Shown here: one piece after another, positions 51,121 to 60,329 of the stretch
Layout of the letters: each line of letters begins with the position of its first letter
Position numbering within the stretch: the first letter of the stretch is position 1
Source of the DNA: Talinum fruticosum
Taxonomy: Eukaryota > Streptophyta > Magnoliopsida > Caryophyllales > Talinaceae
Direction of reading: 5' to 3'
Assembly: GCA_021018815.1 (NCBI GenBank)
Contig: JAITYX010000079.1
Coordinates: 186,001 to 250,000, forward strand
Length of the DNA stretch: 64,000 nucleotides
Notes under the pieces: generated by a model
What the model was told of the DNA's origin: nothing
Seen by the model: only the letters and a program-made list of their open reading frames with translations
The model's database searches: none
Program-made: the position numbers and the translations under genes

Positions 51121-51777
51121 ACCAACTCACAATCTCAAATTTATACCTATAGTAGTAACTAGTAGGTAGCATCTTTGTTAGCTCTCCCCCCTCCTTAAAA
51201 GTACTCCAACACTGACATGAGTCATGACACATCTATCCACATTGAACTGATAACAAGTATTACATTGGATTCTGGCCTCTTCATACTCTAAATCAGCCTT
51301 AACTCTTGTTCAACATACTGCCTTTGTTCATCCATCCTTGATTTCCAGTTAAGTTTTATAGTATGAATTCCGAGTTCCCTTACAACCTGAGTCCACTACT
51401 CAGTTTCAAAAATCTTCAATAATTCTAGACCTTGTACAAAATGAAAATAGGCAATACGGACGAAGTTAGTCTATGGACTAATGTGTATTTCAAGTGATTA
51501 TCATTTCCAACTTGATGACTGAAGCTGCAAATTAGAATGGCAGGGAATTGGCAATTGCTGGCTTTAACTTGTAGAGGACCTAGAGGTACTGTCAAGCTTT
51601 TAGATCAAACACACGTGGATGATGCAGATTAAAAAGGTGAATCAAACAATGATTAAACACCCTTCAATTATCAATAATCAGTTTTTGCCTTGTAATCCTG
51701 AGCAGTGTCTTCTATCCCAATAAGAGTAACACCCTCCAATTCTGCAATCAATTAATAAATATTTTGAGGTGACATGG
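51121..51777. other. Spacer between U2 copies B and C
   Basis: 51121-51220 matches the upstream flank of copy E (56150-56240). No gene seen. Confidence 0.5.
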
Positions 51778-51980
51778 TGAGGTGCGCTAGGCACACGCTT
51801 TAGTGCAACACAAGGGGGACACTCAGGGATCCCAGCAGCTAGCTGCTGTAATGTACCCTCCCCTCAAAAGTTTAATCTAATATCATTGAGGGTCAATGAC
51901 CCACATATCAGATATCAGATATTAAACTGATGAGAACAGATACTACACTTGATCTTTAGCCAAAAGGCCAAGAAAGGCAT
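51778..51980 (-). pseudogene. U2 snRNA copy C, decayed
   Basis: Clearly U2-derived, but the 5' end reads ATGCCTTTCTTGGCC. An extra base lies in GGCTAAAGATC, there is a 7-base duplication in the Sm-proximal stem (atatcag twice) and the 3' stem-loops carry many changes. The promoter remains recognisable (USE GTCCCACACG, complement of 52044-52053; TATA at 52003-52009), so transcription cannot be excluded. Confidence 0.85.
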
Positions 51981-52068
51981 GCTTGATTAGTTTTGCTTAC
52001 CTTATTTATTTTGTGTGCATTTCAGCCTTGCCTTTCACAGCTTCGTGTGGGACAGAATTGGTACTCAG

Positions 52069-52283
52069 CCTCATACAATGATGGCTCAAGCTCAGCTTCT
52101 GCACAATTGCTGAGAAACTGTAAGGTTATTATAGTTGACAGGAAGCAAAACAGGAACCCGGGGGGTGTTTCAACAGTCAGACTACCTCATAGAATGACGG
52201 CTCAAACTCAGTTTCTGCACAATTGCTGAGAAACTGTAAGGTTATTATAGTTGACGGGAAGCAAAACAGGAACCAATAGGAGT
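52069..52283. repeat. 116-bp-offset direct duplication upstream of U2 copy C
   Basis: cctcatacaatgatggctca at 52069 recurs as cctcatagaatgacggctca at 52185, and the match continues through gcaaaacaggaacc. A third partial copy (ttctgcacaattgctgag) occurs near 53656 upstream of U2 copy D, tying these spacers together as parts of one repeated unit. Confidence 0.85.
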
Positions 52284-53370
52284 TGTTGGGGGCGACACTC
52301 AGACTGCCCAAATTAACACAAAACCAATTAGGTCAAGCTTGAGCCTCCAACCCCAAGTTGTGTTAACGGGATTTCTGGAAAAAGCCTTCAGATCTGTGGT
52401 GCTTCAGGCATTGTAGGATCAGAGCTCACTAGGCCGTGTCTGAGGTACAGGTTGATCAGACGTTAGATGCAGCTCAATATAAATGGAAATTTCAGCCAGT
52501 CTCAAAGAATTCGTTATATGTCCAGGTTCCCTCTCCCATAACTTGAACTGTAAATTTCACAAGCAAATAAGAAACCAGAACTAAAATGAAATAAATAAAA
52601 GAATTCCCAAAAAATTTGGACCATTTCTCAATTTGTGCGTGTATCATTCCAATTTTATCGGATGTCTCGGAAGAGACAAATTATGCTCCGAGACTAAGTA
52701 AATAATAGTTTTAGAAATTCTCTATGTGGGATTCATGTATAACGACACTTCACAGATCACAACTATCAGCTTGTTAGTACTTAGGACTCTGAAATCTTCA
52801 ATAAATTTTACCGAACACAACTGGTTACCGCATACCAAAAGCCTGCCCATCTCAACAGGGCCACTTCACTCTGACCACTGAAAAAACCAATTTTTCTGTT
52901 GGAACTGTGAAGGATGTGCAGCCCTTCAATTGGGTTTTCATCCTTGTAGATAGCTATGAGCCCATGATAAAGTTCTCTATATCATTCGAATCATACGGGA
53001 GGTCTCCAAAGAGAAATGAAATTGCATAGAACTAGAAGAGAAATGAACTTACACAGAAACAGGAGAGTAATGTACAGAAAACTCATAATGGATATATTAC
53101 TGGCATGAGACCTGGTATGTTTGATAAGACAATTGTCAACACATTCCTTCAAGTTGCAGAATGGATTCAGACCCACCCCATTACCTAAGTCTTACAGTTC
53201 CAAGCAAAGAATGACCCAAGTACATACCATCGACATAAAAAGATCTTAGTTCCTAAAGCCACCAAGGAATAAGAGCTGGCTGTAAATTAAAATAATCATC
53301 CACTGGATTCTGAGCAACAGATAATGTGTTGAGTATATCACATCAGGATCAGAACAAAATTAAAACTGAT
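52284..53370. other. Spacer between U2 copies C and D
   Basis: No gene or recognisable element. Confidence 0.4.
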
Positions 53371-53375
53371 TAGGA

Positions 53376-53568
53376 GGGGTGCGCCAGGCCATGCAGTAGT
53401 GCACACATAGGCAACACTCAGGGGTCCTAGCAGCAAGCTGCTGTGATGGATCCTCCCTAGAAAAAAATTAATTTAATATCATAGTGAGTCAATGACCCAT
53501 TTATCAGATATTAATCTGATAAGAACAGATACTACACTCAATCTTAGCGAAAAGACCGAGAAAGGTAT
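53376..53568 (-). pseudogene. U2 snRNA copy D, decayed
   Basis: U2-derived over its full length and still has GTAGTA. It has substitutions in normally invariant parts (CTTTTCGCTAAGATTG for CTTTTGGCTAAGATCA; CAGATTAATATC for CAGTTTAATATC) and small deletions in the 3' half. The TATA is kept (53593-53599), but the USE is damaged (GTACCGCACC). Confidence 0.82.
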
Positions 53569-53723
53569 GCTTTATTTCGCATTACTTACCTCTATTTATT
53601 TTCTCTGTATTTCGGCCTTGCCTTTTGCTGTTGGTGCGGTACGGAAGCTCAAAGTTTCTGCACAATTGCTGAGAAAATTGTGATGCAATTAGTAGAGAGA
53701 AAGCAAAACTGGAACCTAAAGAA

Positions 53724-53786
53724 AGCTGCTGTGATGAGCCCTCCCCAGAAAAAAAATAATTTAATATCATTGTGGGTCAATGAGGG
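53724..53786 (-). pseudogene. U2 snRNA fragment
   Basis: About 60 bases match the central part of U2 (Sm region and adjoining stem: gggtcaatga, ttaatatcattgtg, ctcccc, gctgctgtgatg). It lies directly upstream of copy D and lacks both ends. Confidence 0.75.
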
Positions 53787-53789
53787 ATT

Positions 53790-55310
53790 CAAACACAGAG
53801 ACTGCCTAAGATAATTTGAAATTAACATAAAATCAAGGTGACTGAAAAATCCAGTTGTGTCAAGGGGCTTTGTAGTAGTGAACAAAGGTCATTTTGGATA
53901 AAGAAGCCTTGCTGTCACTCCTTCATTTGTCTCAAATATCATTGCCTATTTAAGAACTTCAACAGCCAGAATTATTCTTAGTTCCTTAATCTCATAATTC
54001 TCATGACTTCAACACAACAACCCTACAGGGTATAGCTACAGTTGATCAGCTTGGATGTATACAAGGAGCAATTGCCACCTAATAACACAGAAATATTGTA
54101 CTCTCAGCATAAAGTTTTGGCCAATGTGGTAGGCATTCAACTGCCAAATCACAGCTGCAAAAGTCTTTGAATGTGTAAGCGACACAGATCATGCTGCTCT
54201 CAGGTCAAAGACTTCAATGACCTTGTCGAGCTCCATTTAGTGATCTGCGATAAGGCAGATGGGTAATACAGGCAAAGAATGACCATTAATGGAATGTCTT
54301 CTATGGTGAACCGGTGAAAGTCCTTAGCAGCTAGTTGTCAAGTGTTTTGTTAGAACAAATCTAAATGACTACTTTCCTTGACTTCTTATTTCTCATGCAG
54401 TTTGCGTCCAGTTTTTATTCTTGTTGTTCCAAAAACATATTGAGTATACCATTTCTTAGAGTTTCTTAGAGTGACAGATCATCAAAACATGAAAATATAA
54501 CATGGTGATTCTGAAATCAAAATCTGCAACTAGTCACAATCTGAACTCTGAAAGTAAAACCTTGTACCTCCATTGGAGGAATCTTCGGACATCAAAACGC
54601 AGGCTTACCTATCCAAGATACTCCAAATGACCAAGTGTCACACCCTCAAATGCAATGAAAAGAAGATCCACAAAGTAAGAAGCAAACCCATTCTCAACCA
54701 TGCAAGCAAATCAAATAAGCAATGTAAACTACTGGAATATGTCAATCACTTCATTCAACAATAGGTTCAATTCAGCCACAAGTGCAAAAGAACCAATGTA
54801 ACTCAACTAACTTGATGCTGAAGGCCACAAAAGGGCAACCACATATCCCAGTTGTATAAAGGGGTTTTGGAGTGGTGGAGCAAGGCTGTTTGGGTGAAAA
54901 AGCCAAGCAACTCCGACTCCCTTGTGACTAAACCTACAGCAGCTCCAAAGATCATTTCTAATCCAAGCCCGACTCATGAACATAGGGGATTAACTCTCAG
55001 AACAATGAGCATTTCATCACAGAGGCCCATAATCATGTTAATTATGGGTAACTGAGTATAAAACACTTGATCCTTCATACTTGCACAGTTGTATAAGAGT
55101 TGGACAATTGTAACTAAGTTTGAGTAACCAACATTATGCAAACACAGACTTGTCCTTGATCACAAGAACAATTAAGATTGGCTTCATAATTTGACCTGCA
55201 ATTCCAGACCTAGAAATCTGGTAACAAAAAATCCGTCCTGCAAGGATCAATACAGAGTTTAGGTAGCATCCAATATTTTTCTACTTAAACATGCTTTCTT
55301 CAATGATTGG
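53790..55310. other. Spacer between U2 remnants and the second U1
   Basis: No gene seen. Short frames at 54573-55055 lack recognisable features. Confidence 0.4.
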
Positions 55311-55316
55311 GTTCTT

Positions 55317-55327
55317 GTCCCGCATCG
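55317..55327 (+). promoter_or_regulatory. USE relic of the second U1
   Basis: GTCCCGCATCG is one base from the consensus and lies 73 bases before the U1-like start, as in the intact U1. The TATA box is gone: gggcaaagtg stands where the intact gene has ctataaagtg. Confidence 0.65.
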
Positions 55328-55389
55328 AGTAATTGGAAAGAGAAGTCGCATCAGAAGACGACAGAGGGCAAAGTGAAGAATAGAGAAAC

Positions 55390-55520
55390 ATACTTATCTA
55401 GACAGGGTCAACGGGTGATCAAGAAGGCTCATGGTGATCTCCATTCCACTCTGGAGGGGTGCTTGCCTTATGTCATAATAATTTGTGGCAGTGGGAGCCA
55501 GCGCTCACGCAGCCCCTACC
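55390..55520 (+). pseudogene. U1 snRNA pseudogene or variant
   Basis: It begins ATACTTATCTAGACAGGGTC, keeps the 70K loop (GATCAAGAAG), the Sm site AATTTGTGG and the end CAGCCCCTACC. About 30 bases are missing around stem-loops II and III, the U1A-type loop is damaged and the TATA box is lost. The 5' splice-site-pairing sequence has ACTTATCT instead of ACTTACCT. Most likely dead; a divergent expressed variant is less likely. Confidence 0.85.
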
Positions 55521-55696
55521 TTAATTTCAGTTTAACATTGAATTCCAAATAAGTTGGAAACTATAACACATCGAATAATTTCTAACTGCTACAACCCTCT
55601 ACACACTAAATCCAGGAACAAATAACAAATTAACTTTTGTTTAGGTCAGACAACTAGAATAAACTACACAGATTTAACAGTTATGTTGATTTGGTG

Positions 55697-55891
55697 GGGG
55701 TGCGCCTGGCCTATGCAGCAGTGCCTACACATAGGCGATGCTTGAGGGCCCCAGCAGCAAGCTGCTGTGATGGACCCTCCCCTCAAAAAATTAATTTAAC
55801 ATCATTGTGGGTCAATGACCCACGTATCAGATATTAAACTGATAAGAACAGATACTACACTTGATCTTAGCCAAAAGGCCGAGAAAGGTAT
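55697..55891 (-). ncRNA. U2: U2 snRNA copy E, intact
   Basis: Same diagnostic blocks as copy B: 5' ATACCTTTCTCGGCCTTTTG, GTAGTA, AATTTTTTG Sm site, stems and GGCGCACCCC end. It differs from copy B at only a few positions. TATA (complement of 55916-55922) and USE GTCCCACACC (complement of 55957-55966) are in place. It faces the U1 pseudogene tail-to-tail at 176 bases. Confidence 0.93.
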
Positions 55892-55915
55892 GCTTTTGTT
55901 TGTCTTGCATGCCTC

Positions 55916-55966
55916 TATTTATTTTCTCTGCATTTCATCCTTACCTTTCGCAACCTGGTGTGGGAC
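55916..55966 (-). promoter_or_regulatory. U2 copy E promoter: TATA and USE
   Basis: ATAAATA at -25 to -31 and GTCCCACACC at -66 to -75, identical in layout to copy B. Confidence 0.75.
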
Positions 55967-56239
55967 GGCACTGATACTCAATGTGGCATATACTGTCAAC
56001 TTTCACACACCCAAACCCAATGGAAACAAGCTGCAAAGATAACAAGGAACTCATCCTCACACTAGCAAGCACAAAAGATTACCTACAAGTTTATACATGA
56101 TTGATAAAATCATAGAAACCAGCTGGTAGTAACTAGTAAGTAGCAACCAAACCAACTCGCAATCTCAAATTTATACCTAGAGTAGTAACTAGTAGGTAGC
56201 ATCTTTGTTAGCTCTCCCCCTCTAAAAAAATAGTCCAAC

Positions 56240-57320
56240 ACTGATATGACACTGTCACGTAGAGCATTCACATTTCACCTGCGAGGTTGGATAAAGAAAT
56301 TCTTACGACACTGTCACGTAGAGCATTCTTCAATAGTGGCTGATGCAGGACTGTACAGGGATTCACATGCACTGCCACCAAATTCACTGCACATAAGGAA
56401 TACTTGAAGTTTGGATGGACTAACAAATGTTCCAAATAATGCTATCGGTAAACACACACAAGTAAAGAGTTAGATGGACATATGGTAGCTTCAGGCAGAC
56501 AAAGACAGATGCCTCCAACACAATTTGCTGCAAAAAGAAAGGACTATTCATCAATTTGTGCATGTATATCATTCTCACACAACAGTAGTACAATATGCCA
56601 TATGCAAGGTTATTAGAATCGGAATCTTTATTAGAATCGGAATCTTAGTTAGAATCACTCGGGGTGGTTAGAATCGGAATCATAGAATCGGATCAAGGAT
56701 CGTAAAATTCTACTATTTGTTTTTAATAGTGAAATTTCTTTTATAAGAATAAAAATCTTAGCAAATATTTGTATAGATTTATAGAAACCCAATTTAACTA
56801 TACTTTGTTAAAGATTTTGTTTCAAAAGCATACAATTGTGATGAATTCTCGAATAAAATTATGCGTTAGCAATTTTGTAAAATTTTATTTAGAATTGTGG
56901 ATCGGATCGTAGGATCGTATTATGATCCTACCACAAATTTTTGAACTAAATTAGAATCATAAGATTCTAATACATTTAAGATTCTAATGGGAGTTGGATA
57001 AATGACGGGTTTTTGGATCGTAAAATCATAAGATCCGGATCGGGAGTTTAATAACTATGGCCATATGGTGACAAAAAATTGAAGGTTTTTATTAGGTGTA
57101 CATCAAACCTCTATGAATTAAAAATGACAGATACAGGACTACGAGTCAATTCCCACCTCAAAAGGTCCAACCCCAGCCTGACCCCCTTTCTATTTAAAAT
57201 GGCTGTAGTAATCACCAACTAATCCAAGTCCCAACATTAATCCCACCACAACTTCTGCAACTTTTGTAGTATGACTAATCACACAAACAGAACTTGGACT
57301 AACCAACCCAGCAAGCAAAG
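56240..57320. other. Spacer with AGAATCGGAATC-type repeats
   Basis: 56605-57060 contains many variants of tagaatcggaatc and ggatcgtaggatcgta, both direct and inverted. This may be a decayed transposable element; its ends are not clear. No gene seen. Confidence 0.4.
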
Positions 57321-57328
57321 AACTTACT

Positions 57329-57934
57329 TTCAGCTGCTTCCAAGAGACTCAAATTGAATTTCAGATATACGCCACCTCAGCTACAATGAGAAAAATCTAA
57401 CATGGATCCCGAATCATCAGTCATCGGGTACTTCTGCCTTCAGTGCGTCATATAAACCTGCACAAAAAAATCCCAAAACTCAAATCTTACTAATACGTCT
57501 TTACTGTAACCAGTTAGCTATTAGCAGCGAAATCCTTGCCCATAAACAATTGTATCTGTAAGTAAATCTCTTCATTCCTAATTTTTTGACGATTTAAAAC
57601 TCCAGAATACTTTTTTGAAAAAAAAAAATTTTTGGAACATCTCTTCCAGGCAAGTCCTAAATTTCAACCTAAAAACCTTAAGTATTGATTTCAACCTTTG
57701 CAAGATTAAATTTCTAAAGCATCAATACACTCCAATCGAGAACAGATTTAAAGGTATAACACACCGGCCATTTTATAGATGCAGAAAATATGATAATCTA
57801 ACGATTGAATGAAGCTTAAACCTCAGAAAAAGCAAAAATAATGCGAAAATGTAAACTCCGCATAAATAATTCAGAAAGTTAACACCTAAAAGGCAAAGAG
57901 AATTACCAGCGGAACTATTTGTCCCGTTTCTCAT
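57329..57934 (-). CDS. Unidentified minus-strand transcript with a tiny spliced open frame
   Basis: An ATG at 57934 opens MRNGTNSSA, a GT donor follows at 57906, and an acceptor at 57458 joins in phase to GLYDALKAEVPDD and a stop (57419-57417): 22 codons in all. The second exon ends at a good donor (GTAAGT, complement of about 57328-57323), so a 3' UTR intron is likely. Upstream are a poly-pyrimidine leader (57950-58230) and a TGGGCC box near 58246, like a genuine promoter. The product is not recognised. It may be a micropeptide gene, a noncoding RNA or a gene whose main exons I missed. Confidence 0.3.
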
Positions 57935-57949
57935 ATCCTCTTCCTTGAC

Positions 57950-58255
57950 CCTCTAAGAACTAAAGAGAGAGGCAGAGTAGCGCTGGCACTCCAAAGTAGG
58001 CCGCAAAATCATCCAATTTTGGTAGAATTCTTCAAAAAAAAAAAAAAAAAAACAGAGAAGCAGAAGAAGGCGAGAGATTGCGGTTTTCGCAAAGTCGAAG
58101 AAAAAGGCTGACAGCCATGGAAAGAGAAGTCGAATTTTGGGGCAGAGAGAGGGAGGGAAAGTTAATACAATAGCCGCGAAACTTGAACTCATGGGGTGGA
58201 TAGAGGGACTGGAGCGGGTCGGGCACGGAAAGGTGTGAACGAGGATGGGCCAGCT
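57950..58255 (-). promoter_or_regulatory. Promoter and leader for the minus-strand transcript
   Basis: On the minus strand the sequence is CT-rich, with a T19 run and several short upstream open frames. A GGCCCA box (complement of about 58246-58251) lies near the probable start. Confidence 0.4.
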
Positions 58256-58259
58256 GTGT

Positions 58260-59504
58260 AAATGTTGGACCGTATAAATGTACGCATTTTTAACGTCTTT
58301 ATTGGGCTTTCAACTTTGTTTTTCAATTTTAAAATGTCTGTTTATGGTAGTTTCCAATTTTGTACTGTGTAAGGGTATTAATTAATTTTATTTTTTATTT
58401 TTTTATTTTTAATTAATTTATATCAATAAAAATTAATAATATGTTAAAAAACATAAGTGAATATACTTATCTTTAAATAGTTAATATAAAAATATTTCTT
58501 TTAATTTGTTTATAACTTGTTTTATTGTATGGGAATAGGGATAGTCATTACTAGTAAGAGTAAATCAATTACGGTGCATTAATGACATTGTAAGTAAGTA
58601 TTATTATTAATAAATTACACAATAAATTGAATTAAAAACATGTAACATATACACCCATTGAAGGTACAAAAATTCAAGAGTTCAAGGGAGGAAATATTTA
58701 TAATATTTTAAAAGTAGTAATTTATATTAGTCATGCTAATAATATTTATATTAATCATGTTTGAGTATAATATTGAAGTATAAGCATTAATGTAATGTAA
58801 TTTATTATTATCAAATTTCATCACTAAATTAGTATATCACAATTGAAACAATTTAATATTTTTGGATTATGTAGGTGGTTAGATAAATTTCAAATCAAAA
58901 CGAATTTGAAAAAATTACATTATATACTATAATTTTATTATTAAATTATATTTTTTAAAGTTATTCTTTTAAATTCGGTTACATAACTTAAATATTGAAA
59001 TGAATTTGAAAAATTACATGTTATACTCTACTTTAATTGTCTTAAATTAGTATAGTATTATAATATTATTGTAATTTTTATCATCAAAATTCATTACTAA
59101 GTTAGTTAAATTATTTTAAAATAATTTAATTTTGTAAATATTGAAGTATAATATCAATGTATTTTTTTATCATCAAATTTCATGTCTAAATTAGTTTATC
59201 ATAATTAAAAATCTATAATATTTTTTATTATGTAATCAGTCACATAAATTACATATTAAAATAACTTTTAAAAAATTAGATTGTATACTCTGCTTTAAAA
59301 TAGTATAATATTAAAGTATATAATTAATGTAATTTTTATGTAAAATTTCATTACTAAATTAGTATATCATTATTGAAAAAGTAAAATATTAATATTATTT
59401 TTACTAAATTAGTAAAGTTGTTTAAAGATAATCTAATTTTGTCATTAATGGTATCACCAAATAAGCATCTTACGTGTCGCTCTTGCATTATTTAGACCCA
59501 ACTT

Positions 59505-59573
<69 letters not shown>

Positions 59574-59930
59574 TTTAAGGAAATATAAGCATGTTTTTAT
59601 ATATAAACAATAAGTTTTATTTTCTAATTTATTAATTTATAAATATTGGCAGAGTAGCTATGTAATTGATTTCTTTATACTATATACTTCTTATAAATTT
59701 AAGGAAATATAAGAATATAAGGTCTAATTGTATACTTCTTGATGAATAATTTCTAATAAAAAGTGAATATAAGGTCTAATTCCTGTTATAGAGTTAAATT
59801 AAAGAATAATTTCTAATAAAAAGTGAATAGAAGGTCTCCTGTTATAGAGTTCAATTAAAGAAAACAATTATGTATGACTTCTATGTATCTTTATAATAAT
59901 ATAAAATTTTAACATAGGTAATTTTTTAAA
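58260..59930. other. AT-rich spacer
   Basis: Extremely AT-rich with diffuse internal repetition (ttcattactaaattagtatatcat and similar phrases recur about every 150-200 bases between 58800 and 59420), perhaps a decayed tandem array. A TA microsatellite is at 59512-59570. Confidence 0.5.
59512..59570. repeat. (TA)n microsatellite
   Basis: About 29 uninterrupted TA units. Confidence 0.95.
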
Positions 59931-59935
59931 ATATA

Positions 59936-60230
59936 CTCCATCCGTTCCTAAATAAGTGCCTTATTTCACATTTTGCAGCCGTTCCTAAATAAGTGCCTTA
60001 TTTCACATTTTGCAGTCTCCAATACATTACTTTGATCATATTTTTTAAAGTTATGTAATAGAAAAAATTATAAAATTATATTATAATAATGAAAGTATTT
60101 TTAAAAGAAATCCATTGATAATTATTTCATATTGTAGGTTAATGTATATATTGATTAAATATTGAACAAAATTTACAAAATTTGACCTCAAAAAGTCAAA
60201 AATAAGCAATTCTGTTTGGGACGGAAGGAC
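59936..60230. mobile_element. Stowaway MITE
   Basis: It starts CTCCATCCGTTCCTAAATAA and ends GTTTGGGACGGAAGGAC, imperfect inverted repeats typical of Stowaway (Tc1/mariner) MITEs, flanked by TA on both sides (59934-59935, 60231-60232). A 37-base piece next to the left end (59942-59978) is repeated exactly at 59979-60015. Confidence 0.82.
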
Positions 60231-60329
60231 TATATATTTTGTGTAAAAGTATAATCAGTGCTTCCTTTACTATCACTTCCTGTCGCCAATCCCCTGTAGG
60301 AAAGCATCCTTAGCTACCTCCTGCGGTGG

